Source: Longimicrobiaceae bacterium
Lineage (GTDB): Bacteria; Gemmatimonadota; Gemmatimonadetes; Longimicrobiales; Longimicrobiaceae
Direction: 5' to 3'
DNA: 64,000 nt
NCBI GenBank assembly: GCA_030146875.1
Contig: JASLAX010000142.1
Location: 12,449-76,448 of the forward strand
This document shows, piece by piece, positions 44,311-51,343 of this stretch. The notes under the pieces are model-generated. The model was not told where the DNA came from. It worked only from the letters and a program-made list of their open reading frames with translations, and searched no databases. Every line of letters starts with the position of its first letter. Position 1 is the stretch's first letter. The position numbers were made by a program, and so were the translations under genes.

Positions 44311-45059
44311 GCCGCCCCGCCCGGCACCCGGCCGACGACGAGCAGGTTCTTCCCGATCGGGGGCCGGACGAGCGCCTCCACCCGCCGCGCCACGGGCACG
44401 ACCAGGCGATCGTAGACGCGCACCTGCCCGCCGCCCAGCGTCCGCCCCATCAGCCGGAAGGCCACCAGCCACGGGAGGATGCCCGCCACGTCGAACCAGT
44501 CCGCGCGAACGACGTCGAGCCCCGCCGCCCGCACCCTGGCGACGAGCTCGCGGCGGCCGTAGCGCCGGTGGTGGCCGATGGCGGCGTCGAAGCGCGAGTA
44601 GAGCCAGGGCAGCGCGGGCACGAACAGGCAGACGTGCCCGCCCGGGCGGAGAGCGGACCGGGCGAGGGCCAGCTCCGCGGCGTCGTCCTGCACGTGCTCC
44701 AGCACGTTGACGTAGACGACGGAGTCCAGCGCCCCCTCGTACGCAGACGCGACGTCGCGGAAGAGGGCCTGGTGCAGGGTGACGCGCGCGTCGGCCCCGA
44801 GCCGGCCGCTCAGCTCGGCGTGCATGGCGGCGGAGGGCTCGACGGCGACGACCTGGCGGACGGCGGGTGAGGCCAGGAGGAGCCGCGTGAACGCGCCGGT
44901 GCCCGCCCCCACCTCGGCGACGCGCGCGCCCAGGAACGGCGACAGCTCCGCCGCGATCCAGGCGTGGTATCGCTCGGCGAAGTCCATCGCCTCCAGGTCG
45001 CGTCCGGCGTATTCCAAGGGACGGGCGGGCTCGGGTGGAGGGCGGGAACGGCCCAACAT
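44307..45059 (-). CDS. Class I SAM-dependent methyltransferase
   Basis: 250 residues. Motif I is ARVAEVGAGTGAFTRLLLAS (about residues 45-64), followed by VVAVEPSAAMHAELSGRLG, motif II DSVVYVNVLEHVQDD and motif III ALRPGGHVCLFVPALPWLYSRFD, then GHHRRYGRREL. That last block is typical of methyltransferases found with glycan and lipid synthesis genes. No second domain. Start at 45059; an internal ATG before DFAERYHAW is also possible. Substrate unknown. Confidence 0.85.
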   Translation of the reverse strand: MLGRSRPPPEPARPLEYAGRDLEAMDFAERYHAWIAAELSPFLGARVAEVGAGTGAFTRLLLASPAVRQVVAVEPSAAMHAELSGRLGADARVTLHQALFRDVASAYEGALDSVVYVNVLEHVQDDAAELALARSALRPGGHVCLFVPALPWLYSRFDAAIGHHRRYGRRELVARVRAAGLDVVRADWFDVAGILPWLVAFRLMGRTLGGGQVRVYDRLVVPVARRVEALVRPPIGKNLLVVGRVPGGAA

Positions 45060-45180
45060 AGCCCGCGCCCGATCCCCTCCACAACGAAGGGAGCGGAGAC
45101 GCAGCAGGTCCCCGCTCCCCGTCGGACACCGGCGCGCCGCGTCGGCGGATGCGCGGCCCGTGGATGCGCCGGAAATCCCG

Positions 45181-45483
45181 TCAGCCGCGCAGCGGCACGG
45201 GCTTCAGTGCCGCCTCGCCGTTCAGCACGCGGGCGCGGGCGTGCAGGTAGGCCGGGAAGGTGGCGATCCACACGATGGCGACGGAGAAGAAGACCTCCAC
45301 CGGCCGGTGCGCCATCGCGGACTCGTAGCGGCTCAGCCCGATCTGCCACGAGTCCCACGCAGCCCACGCCGAGGTGCCCAGGATGGTCGTGAGCGTCACC
45401 GGAACGACGGGGACGTACGCCTCCAGATAGATCGCCAGCACGAGCAGCGCGAGCGTGAACGGGATGCCGAACCAGGCCTTCAT
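45181..45483 (-). CDS. Small membrane protein
   Basis: 100 residues. Two N-terminal hydrophobic helices (IPFTLALLVLAIYLEAYVPVV and VTLTTILGTSAWAAWDSW) and one near the C-terminus (PVEVFFSVAIVWIATFPAYLHARAR). The segment IGLSRYESAMAHRPVE lies between them. No family recognised. It follows the next membrane protein gene by 40 bp on the same strand, so the two probably form a unit. Confidence 0.65.
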   Translation of the reverse strand: MKAWFGIPFTLALLVLAIYLEAYVPVVPVTLTTILGTSAWAAWDSWQIGLSRYESAMAHRPVEVFFSVAIVWIATFPAYLHARARVLNGEAALKPVPLRG

Positions 45484-45523
45484 CGTTCCGGGTGAGCAGG
45501 GTTGGGGGAGGACGTGCGGGGCG

Positions 45524-46084
45524 CTACTGCGGCCAGAGCCAGCCGAAGACGCCGGCGGTGAGCAGCGCGTAGAGAAGACCGTCGAAGGTGGACTTGAGCG
45601 TCAGGCCGATGCCGCGGGCCCACCAGATCCACATCTGCCAGAGCGCCATCGCGTAGCCGACGAACGCCACGGTGCCCACCACGCGGAAGACGCGCATGTA
45701 GTCCTCGCCGCGCGGGAGCGTGACGGCGGCCACGTACGCGGCGAACAGGGACACGACGAGCAGGTAGCCGAACCACAGGCCCAGGTTGCGCCCCATCGTC
45801 CACTGCCCGTTCCGCATCACGCTCACGAGCATCACCGGGCCCTGGTCCAGCTTCTCCTTGAACTCGGGCGTGTTCATCTCGCCGTTCGTCCCCGCCCGCG
45901 GCACCATGTAGTCACCCGGGGGGATGCCCAGCGGGCCCACGGCGGCGCGGAACCGCTCCTCGTCCGGCAGCGCGGGATAGTCGCTCTTGTGCCACGGCAG
46001 CACCATGTGGACGATGGAGCTCACCACGAACACCAGCACCGCCGACAGCAGGATGGGCAGCCAGAGCGCGCTCAGCTCGGTCAT
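45524..46084 (-). CDS. Membrane protein of unknown function
   Basis: 186 residues from the ATG at 46084. N-terminal helix LSALWLPILLSAVLVFVVSSIVHMVL; a soluble loop with LPWHKSDYPALPDEERFRAAVG and MVPRAGTNGEMNTPEFKEKLDQG; then three helices (LGLWFGYLLVVSLFAAYVAAV, VVGTVAFVGYAMALWQMWIWW, FDGLLYALLTAGVFGWLWP). The HMVLPWHKSDY segment next to the first helix has His residues that could bind metal. I recognise the type from genome surveys as an uncharacterised conserved membrane protein but cannot name a function. Confidence 0.7.
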   Translation of the reverse strand: MTELSALWLPILLSAVLVFVVSSIVHMVLPWHKSDYPALPDEERFRAAVGPLGIPPGDYMVPRAGTNGEMNTPEFKEKLDQGPVMLVSVMRNGQWTMGRNLGLWFGYLLVVSLFAAYVAAVTLPRGEDYMRVFRVVGTVAFVGYAMALWQMWIWWARGIGLTLKSTFDGLLYALLTAGVFGWLWPQ

Positions 46085-46243
46085 GGAGATCCCGGAGGGG
46101 TGAGAGAGGGGGACGAACGGCCCGCACCAATCTCTGCCATCCACCGCCCGATGTCACGACTTTTCTCGCGGCCGCCACCGGCAGGGGGAGGTCCCGGCCT
46201 CCATCCCCGCCCCGCTCCGCCCCGCCGGTCCTTTCCGCCACGC

Positions 46244-46272
46244 TTCCGTTCCACGCAACGGCCCGTTAGAAT
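46244..46272 (+). promoter_or_regulatory. Promoter of the second RiPP-like precursor pair
   Basis: TTCCGT (46244-46249), 17 bp, TAGAAT (46267-46272), the -10 closest to consensus in the window. Leader of about 60 nt to the ATG at 46341. Confidence 0.55.
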
Positions 46273-46340
46273 CGTTCGACCGGAGCACGTACGCGGAGCC
46301 ATCGTCGGCCGCGCTCCTCACACCCCGCATGGAGAACCTG

Positions 46341-46586
46341 ATGCGCAAGCTGACCCTGAAGATCGAGGCCCTGGAGGTGGAGACCTTCGAGACCGCCACC
46401 GCCGACGCGAGCCCCCGCGGCACCGTACGCGGCGCGGCGCTCCCCCCCACGTTTCCGGAGGAGACCGACAGGCCCTGCTTCGGAACGCTCCACATCACCG
46501 GCGGCTGCTGCGAGATCACGTTCGCGCAGTCCTGCATCGAGACCGACTGCTGCGTGCTGACCGCGGCAGAGACCTGCTGGTGCTGA
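46341..46586 (+). CDS. RiPP-like precursor peptide 3 (81 aa)
   Basis: Start set at the ATG at 46341 (MRKLTL), with GGAG eight bases before, rather than at 46329, because the sister gene starts identically. Leader MRKLTLKIEALEVETFETAT, then an Arg-Gly-Thr-Val-containing hinge (PRGTVRGAAL). The last 36 residues hold eight Cys: C46, a CC pair at 56-57, C65, a CC pair at 70-71, and the terminal CWC at 79-81, with many Thr (HITGGCCEITFAQSC, IETDCCVLTAAETCWC). It shares leader, length (81) and terminal AxETCWC with peptide 4, so the two are tandem paralogs. No maturation enzyme in the window. Confidence 0.78.
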   Translation: MRKLTLKIEALEVETFETATADASPRGTVRGAALPPTFPEETDRPCFGTLHITGGCCEITFAQSCIETDCCVLTAAETCWC

Positions 46587-46692
46587 GCTCACGCCGTCCT
46601 GTAGGAGATGGACGCCTCGCCTCGTGCAGTCCCGCCCATCCGTCCGCCGCCGCCCCCGGCGGAAGCACCCCCCACGTAGCGGAGAGACCACC

Positions 46693-46938
46693 ATGCGCAA
46701 GCTGACCCTGCGGATCGAGTCCCTGGAAGTCGAGACCTTCGAGACCGCCGCCGACGATGCGGACGCCCGCGGCACCGTGCAGGGCGCCAGCGGCATCTGC
46801 CCCGTGTCCGACAACCCGGCGGACTGTCCGCACGACACCGAGATGACCGGCCCCTGCTGCGACCACACGCTCATGCTGTCCTGCGTGCAGACCGGCTGCG
46901 ACGAGTGCTTCACCGCGTACGAGACCTGCTGGTGCTGA
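46693..46938 (+). CDS. RiPP-like precursor peptide 4 (81 aa)
   Basis: ATG with GGAGAG at good distance. Leader MRKLTLRIESLEVETFETAA is nearly identical to that of peptide 3, as is the hinge (ARGTVQGASG). The core differs more: GICPVSDNPADCPHDTE, then MTGPCCDHTLMLSCVQTG and CDECFTAYETCWC, nine Cys in all. The final third is almost identical to a truncated copy 2.5 kb downstream. Transcribed with peptide 3 from one promoter and closed by a strong terminator. Secreted Cys-rich peptide or lanthipeptide-like precursor are the two readings; the strictly kept leader with a drifting core favours the second. Confidence 0.78.
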   Translation: MRKLTLRIESLEVETFETAADDADARGTVQGASGICPVSDNPADCPHDTEMTGPCCDHTLMLSCVQTGCDECFTAYETCWC

Positions 46939-46960
46939 GGTAGGCACGCCGGCAGAAAGA

Positions 46961-46997
46961 CGAGGGGGCCGGGTCCAGCGCGGGCCCGGCCCCCTCG
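46961..46997. terminator. Strong hairpin terminator after the precursor pair
   Basis: CGAGGGGGCCGGG pairs perfectly with CCCGGCCCCCTCG around an 11-nt loop, between convergent genes ending at 46938 and 47016. Confidence 0.75.
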
Positions 46998-47015
46998 TTC
47001 GCGGGGCCTTCCGCC

Positions 47016-47717
47016 TCACGCGCGCACGCGCTCCCGGACCCGGCGCAGCAGGTCGGCAGGGGCGCCGTACGCGTGGCGGGTGGCAATCGTGCGGAGCAGC
47101 TCCTCCTGTGCCTCCGGAGACGCGAGGGCGGGCCTCCGCTGCCGGATCAGGCGGGCGATCTCGTACACGCTGTGGTAGCCGGGGTACGCCTGCTCGGCGC
47201 GGGCGAAGTCGGCCTGCGCCTCGTCGTATCGTCCCGCCAACAGGTGCTCGAAGGCCTGGCGTTCCAGCGCCGAAGCGCGGCCTGCCCGCGAGAGCTCCGG
47301 GCGGTCCGCCGGCGCCACCAGCTTCTCGGCGGCCTCTCCGCCGACGGCCTGGGCCGTGCGGACCAGCGCGACCGCCGAGTCCACGTTTCCGCTCCGCAGA
47401 CTCTCGGTAATGCGCGAGCGGTAGTACTTCACCACCACGCTGTCGATCTCCCCGACGAGCGCGGTGTCCAGCACGCGGTGCAGGATGCGCTGGGTGGCGA
47501 ACGCCTGGTCCGCGTTCCCCGCGAACAGCATGGGCACCATCCTCTGCGCGATCTCGAACCGCTTCACTTCGTCGGCTCGCCGGTTGGCCTCGCGGTTCAG
47601 CAGGGCTCCGCTCCCCAGCAACATCAGCGGGAACAGGAGGTACTGCAGCACCATCTTGATCCGGCTCTCCTTCTCCAGCTTCTCGAGCCGTCGCTCGATG
47701 CTCGCAAGGTCGCTCAT
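47016..47717 (-). CDS. Membrane-anchored helical (TPR-like) protein
   Basis: 233 residues from the ATG at 47717. A short coiled-coil-like start (LASIERRLEKLEKESRIKM) is followed by one membrane helix (VLQYLLFPLMLLGSGALL) and an all-helical body: FEIAQRMVPMLFAGNADQAFATQRILHRVLD, SLRSGNVDSAVALVRTAQAVGGEA, then a TPR-like pair AFEHLLAGRYDEAQADFARAEQAYPGYHSVYEIARL. No catalytic motif. It is convergent with the precursor genes and divergent from a small lipoprotein whose upstream region carries a palindrome. A scaffold role is conceivable but not shown. Confidence 0.7.
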   Translation of the reverse strand: MSDLASIERRLEKLEKESRIKMVLQYLLFPLMLLGSGALLNREANRRADEVKRFEIAQRMVPMLFAGNADQAFATQRILHRVLDTALVGEIDSVVVKYYRSRITESLRSGNVDSAVALVRTAQAVGGEAAEKLVAPADRPELSRAGRASALERQAFEHLLAGRYDEAQADFARAEQAYPGYHSVYEIARLIRQRRPALASPEAQEELLRTIATRHAYGAPADLLRRVRERVRA

Positions 47718-47828
47718 CGGATCGCCACGGGGTGAGGTTGGGGCCGACGTGGGTGACGGACCTCCGCCGTCGTCGGCACGGCGGAGTTCTCCACAGCTTC
47801 GGAAGGATTCGTGCGGAAAGGAGCGGGC

Positions 47829-47860
47829 GTGAGTACATTCGGGAGTACGGCCGTACTCAC
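47829..47860. promoter_or_regulatory. Operator-like palindrome upstream of the small lipoprotein gene
   Basis: GAGTACGGCCGTACTC (47843-47858) is a perfect 16-bp palindrome. A third half-site GTGAGTAC (47829-47836) lies 6 bp upstream and matches GTACTCAC at the right end. A TACATT -10-like hexamer overlaps this half-site, so a bound protein would block transcription of the gene at 47887. Confidence 0.5.
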
Positions 47861-47886
47861 CCCACACCCCCGCCTCCGATACGATC

Positions 47887-48117
47887 ATGCGGAAGATCCT
47901 CGCCGTCCTGCTGGCGACCGGCCTCGCCGGGACCGCAGCCTGCTCTCAGGGCGCGCCCACCGCCGCCACGGCTGGCTCCGCCCGCCACGCGAAGCCCGCT
48001 CCGGAGCCGCCGACCACCTTCAGCGCCACGTCCACCACCGGGGACGGAAACACGGCTCCCGGCGACACCACCACCAGCGACAACCGCGGCGGCGGGCTGA
48101 TGGGCGGTGGGGGTTGA
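47887..48117 (+). CDS. Small Thr/Gly-rich lipoprotein
   Basis: 76 residues with a textbook lipoprotein signal MRKILAVLLATGLAGTAAC (Cys19). The rest is low-complexity: Ala/Pro-rich (QGAPTAATAGSARHAKPAPE), then Ser/Thr-rich (TTFSATSTTGDGNTAPGDTT) and ending in a Gly run. No folded domain is expected. It is preceded by an operator-like palindrome and ends 5 bp before the convergent stop of the next gene. No family recognised. Confidence 0.65.
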   Translation: MRKILAVLLATGLAGTAACSQGAPTAATAGSARHAKPAPEPPTTFSATSTTGDGNTAPGDTTTSDNRGGGLMGGGG

Positions 48118-48121
48118 TCGT

Positions 48122-49294
48122 TCAGGTTGGCCCGAGCTCGCGCACGTACTCCACGAGCTTCACGACCTCGCGCTCCCCGCGGGATACGGCGAGCGCGTAG
48201 GCGGCCGTCACCCAGCGGAGTGCGCGCTCGGTGTCACCAGCCGACATCGCTGCGCGTCCGAGCGTTGCGAGCGCCCAGGCCGCGCCGTCGCCGTACTGGG
48301 AGTCCTCCAGGACCTGCTCGGCGCGATGGACCGCGGTGGAGTACATCTCCGAGTCGCCCACCAGGGCCGCGGCCCGTGCGGTGTTCGCCGTCAGACAGAG
48401 CATCTCGCGAGGTGGGAACGAGCAAGACCACATGCTGCGGAAGATGCGGAGCGCCTCCTTCGCCTCGCCGTCCTCCAGGCGCGTCCAGGCCACGTCGTGC
48501 GCCAGTGCGATCAGGCGGGGATGGCCTTCCGGGTACAGCCGCACCGCCCTGGCGGCGTAGCGCTCCGCCTCGTCGCGGTTCCGCATCAACAGGTGGACCG
48601 CGTAGATCGAGTGCATCGCGCGCGCGGCCAGCACGCGCCTCCGCGCGCGCTGCGCGAGCTTGAACTGCTTCCAGCGGTAGCGGAGCGCCAGGCGGTACGC
48701 ACCCCGCTCCTCCACGGCCGCCGCCGCGTACATGTATCCACGCGCGGCGCATTCCCACTGCGATTCTCTCGTTGCCGCCTGGGCGGCACGCACGCCCCAC
48801 CACTCCGCTGCCATGTGGTCGGCACGTTCCCGCGCGAGCTTCGCCAGGTCCAGAGCGGTTTCCGGATCCCATGGGCGGAGCAGTGCGCGCGCTTCCGCGA
48901 AGATCGCCGCCGTAAGGCGCATCTGCCTCTCGACGGCTTCCTCGCAGAGGGACGCGCAGGCGCGCGCGACCACCGTCTCATCCGCTTGGTACAGCCCCGA
49001 CGCCAGCTCCAGCGCTCCCCGCCATCCACCGACGACTCCCGCATCGACCGCTGTAGCGAACAGCCCCACCCGCTCGTCCGCCGTTGCGAACGTCAGGGCA
49101 TCGGTCGCCAGCCGCCACAACGCGAGCGCAGCCGGACGCCGCGCTTCGTGCTCCGTCAGGACCTTCGCCAGACCGCCTCGCGCGGAGACCAGCGCGAAGG
49201 AGGGGACGCGTACCCGCAGCGTTGGAAGCGGCGCTTCGACGAGAGCGCGCGCGAGGCCGCCGGCGTGAGGATGGGGATCACGGTCCTCGTGCAT
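48122..49294 (-). CDS. Helical repeat (TPR-like) protein, possibly N-terminally truncated
   Basis: 390 residues, no signal and no membrane helix. Helical hairpins run throughout: RARRRVLAARAMHSIYAVHLLMRNRDEAERYAARAVRLYPEG, then RLEDGEAKEALRIFRSMW and GDTERALRWVTAAYALAVSRGEREVV, which are TPR-like. The N-terminal MHEDRDPHPHAGGLARALVE looks abrupt, as if a domain such as a helix-turn-helix had once preceded it; the region just upstream is the junction with the truncated precursor copy. An ATP-free protein-protein scaffold or a regulator is likely, but nothing specific can be claimed. Confidence 0.65.
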   Translation of the reverse strand: MHEDRDPHPHAGGLARALVEAPLPTLRVRVPSFALVSARGGLAKVLTEHEARRPAALALWRLATDALTFATADERVGLFATAVDAGVVGGWRGALELASGLYQADETVVARACASLCEEAVERQMRLTAAIFAEARALLRPWDPETALDLAKLARERADHMAAEWWGVRAAQAATRESQWECAARGYMYAAAAVEERGAYRLALRYRWKQFKLAQRARRRVLAARAMHSIYAVHLLMRNRDEAERYAARAVRLYPEGHPRLIALAHDVAWTRLEDGEAKEALRIFRSMWSCSFPPREMLCLTANTARAAALVGDSEMYSTAVHRAEQVLEDSQYGDGAAWALATLGRAAMSAGDTERALRWVTAAYALAVSRGEREVVKLVEYVRELGPT

Positions 49295-49340
49295 GCTCGA
49301 GCGAGGCGGCTGAACGTGGAAGTCCCGGACGTCCGGAGGC

Positions 49341-49571
49341 GTGCCCGCTCAACATGCGCCCATCCGCGCGAATACCGCAAGCGTCTCGTCCGGCTACCGC
49401 GTTCCCGCCTGTCCGCGGCGCAGCGGCATCTGCACCGCCTCCGAGGACCCGCACGAGTGTCCCAACGACACCGAGATCACCGGCCCCTGCTGCGACCACA
49501 CGCTCATGCTGTCCTGCGTGCAGACTGGCAGCGACGAGTGCTTCACCGCGTACGAGACCTGCTGGTGCTGA
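49341..49571 (+). pseudogene. 5'-truncated RiPP-like precursor copy lacking its leader
   Basis: From 49419 to the stop the DNA aligns without gaps to the 3' half of peptide 4: SGICTASEDPHECPNDTE, then ITGPCCDHTLMLSCVQTG, SDECFTAYETCWC. One core Cys is replaced by Ser (GSDEC instead of GCDEC). The conserved leader is absent: the frame upstream of 49419 reads an unrelated MPAQHAPIRANTASVSS from a GTG with no ribosome-binding site. It is therefore a displaced core fragment, either dead or expressed without leader. It ends in the same TGA-GGTAG context as peptide 4 and has its own terminator. Confidence 0.75.
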
Positions 49572-49593
49572 GGTAGCAGGTCAGTAATGTAGA

Positions 49594-49623
49594 GGGCCGG
49601 GTCGATCTGTTCGACTCGGTCCC
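49594..49623 (+). terminator. Terminator after the truncated precursor copy
   Basis: GGGCCGGGTCGA pairs imperfectly with TCGACTCGGTCCC and is followed by TTTT. The left arm resembles that of the peptide 4 terminator. Confidence 0.55.
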
Positions 49624-49712
49624 TTTTAGTTTCGCCTAGAGACTACCTGCGCAATCCCGTCCCGAGATGTTCAAGTCCTGAGGTTGGAATTTCGCAAACC
49701 GGATTACCCCGT

Positions 49713-50945
49713 TCAACGAAGGTAGCCGTTGGCGATCTTAATGAAGCTCGGCATTCGCGGATCGTTGAAGCAGTAAACCCCCTTCGCTACTCTCCGAAGA
49801 ATCGTATCATATCCATCAGAGATCAGGCGATTCAAGTAGTTATTCAAGGAGTATTGGGTAATGGGGTCACCAGTTACTTGCTGGATAGAGTCGCGCAATT
49901 CTCCAGCAGTGAACTCAGGAGAATTGATTCCCGCCGCCCCTAATAGAATCTTCCGGTACATGTCTGTTCCATATGAACGCACGGCCGAATCATACGAGCG
50001 CGTGAGTGACCCTTCCGCATCTTCAACAGCCTGCTTCATAACATGAGCGAGATCGCTCTTAGTGATAGTGCGCTTCTTATCCGCAATCGCGTTCTCCGCG
50101 CACTTAAGTGCCAGAAGGTGGGTAAAATGCGGATATCCCGCACTAAGCTTAACGATACTCTCAACAGCCGGCGGTTCAAAGGTCAGCTTGAGTTTCTTAG
50201 CGCCCTCTTCAATGATCTGACCAAGTTCAGCAGACGACATCCGTTTGAGCTTTGTCTCTTTGAGACAACGCTGTACGGATGGGTGGCCACCGGTTAGTTG
50301 CTCACCCGTGTCGGCAATCCCGACGACGAGCAGCTTGAAGTCAGAGCCACTGTCGCTGAGTAGCTTTATCAGTTCTGCAAGTTTCTTACGATCTTCGGGC
50401 TTAGGAATGGCGTCCGCTTCGTCGATGAGGAGCAGCCCCCTCAGCGGACCGAGACGCTCTGAAACCTCCGACGCTGACAACGTTATCGGGGTTCCCCTAT
50501 ATGTCTCTGTTGTTTCGCGGCTTGAGTCGATCCCAGCGTCGGCCAAGGGGATCCTAAGGCCCGCACGACCACCGCGTTTGTGCGATGTCGTTACTTTCTC
50601 CAGATCCGGGTGAACCCCCGCCTCCCTTAAGGGTCCAGCAACGATTTCTTCGAACGTGGTGTTCGAGTCACATCTCTTCTGGAAGAGGGTTCCCTTGATC
50701 AAATTTGCTAACAGTAGTTGCGCCGCAACGTTCGCCAGAGAGCTTTTCCCGACTCCACGATCACCATAGAGGAGGGCATGCTGACCAGGTGTGTTGATCT
50801 GCTCAATAAGCTTCTGCACCTGTGCCTGCCGGCCGAAAAAAAACTTAACCGAATGGATCGGTTTGTGGGGGGTAAACACCTCTCGAACGCCTGATTTGGA
50901 AATCCGCTGTTCCCGCTCAAGACCGAAAAAATCGTGATCTGTCAT
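49713..50945 (-). CDS. Stand-alone AAA ATPase (Orc1/Cdc6- or TniB-like) on an AT-rich island
   Basis: 410 residues from the ATG at 50945; a GTG at 50975 would add ten residues. FFGRQAQVQKLIEQI leads into Walker A YGDRGVGKSSL (about residues 57-67). Walker B is LLLIDEADAI (about 178-187), followed by a sensor-like LLVVGIADTGEQL, and the lid has LSAGYPHFTHLLALKCAENA. The last 90 residues look like a winged helix (FTAGELRDSIQQVTGDPITQ, LNNYLNRLISDGYDTILRR). Base composition and residues (Lys, Asn, Ile) differ sharply from all neighbours, a sign of horizontal transfer. No partner gene is present. DNA-bound ATPase of a mobile or defence system is a reasonable guess only. Confidence 0.8.
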   Translation of the reverse strand: MTDHDFFGLEREQRISKSGVREVFTPHKPIHSVKFFFGRQAQVQKLIEQINTPGQHALLYGDRGVGKSSLANVAAQLLLANLIKGTLFQKRCDSNTTFEEIVAGPLREAGVHPDLEKVTTSHKRGGRAGLRIPLADAGIDSSRETTETYRGTPITLSASEVSERLGPLRGLLLIDEADAIPKPEDRKKLAELIKLLSDSGSDFKLLVVGIADTGEQLTGGHPSVQRCLKETKLKRMSSAELGQIIEEGAKKLKLTFEPPAVESIVKLSAGYPHFTHLLALKCAENAIADKKRTITKSDLAHVMKQAVEDAEGSLTRSYDSAVRSYGTDMYRKILLGAAGINSPEFTAGELRDSIQQVTGDPITQYSLNNYLNRLISDGYDTILRRVAKGVYCFNDPRMPSFIKIANGYLR

Positions 50946-51053
50946 CGGCTTCTTGCGTTCTGTGAGGGCGGACACGGATTAAGCACCTAGTGGAGAATCA
51001 TACCCCCCGCATCCCCGTCCCGTCGAGATGGTGGATGCTTCCCATCCATGATA

Positions 51054-51065
51054 ATGATTAATCAT
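51054..51065. promoter_or_regulatory. AT-rich perfect palindrome upstream of the AAA ATPase gene
   Basis: ATGATTAATCAT, 12 bp, in the gene-free stretch 50976-51343. It overlaps TATGAT (minus strand), a likely -10 for the ATPase gene, so it could be an autoregulatory operator. The rest of the stretch is AT-rich up to about 51130 and shows no gene. Confidence 0.35.
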
Positions 51066-51270
51066 ACGTATCCTGGGCCGCAAGCGACGAAGACATACCT
51101 GAATTGTTATATCTATGGACGAAAAGATGCGGCCTTCGAACTGGGCCGAAGTCATATTGCCCCCTCGGGGTACGACTCACACGCATTCGCTAGAACGTGG
51201 TGAACGTCCAGCGCCCGAGCAAACCCCGTGGAGCCTGGGTCAGTGCGCCCCGCGTGTTCAATACCACCCC

Positions 51271-51299
51271 TCGCCCCTCCCCACCCCCCGCCGTAGATT
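51271..51299 (+). promoter_or_regulatory. Probable promoter of polA
   Basis: TCGCCC (51271-51276), 17 bp, TAGATT (51294-51299), about 45 nt before the GTG at 51344. The -10 is identical to that of gcvP and mqnB. Confidence 0.45.
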
Positions 51300-51343
51300 C
51301 ACCCCGCCAGCAGCCGACGACCCGACCCGCACCAAGCCGCCCC

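Noticed and set aside
43204..45059. Biosynthetic gene cluster made of two methyltransferases, a kinase and YjbR, as maturation genes for the RiPP-like peptides
   Set aside because: These are generic housekeeping-type families, separated from the precursors by unrelated membrane protein genes and on the opposite strand; no RiPP enzyme signature is present.
49261..49418. Possible frameshifted leader upstream of the truncated precursor copy (RLNVEVPDV resembling LEVETFET)
   Set aside because: The match is a few residues in another frame with no supporting DNA similarity to the leaders; homology clearly begins at 49419.
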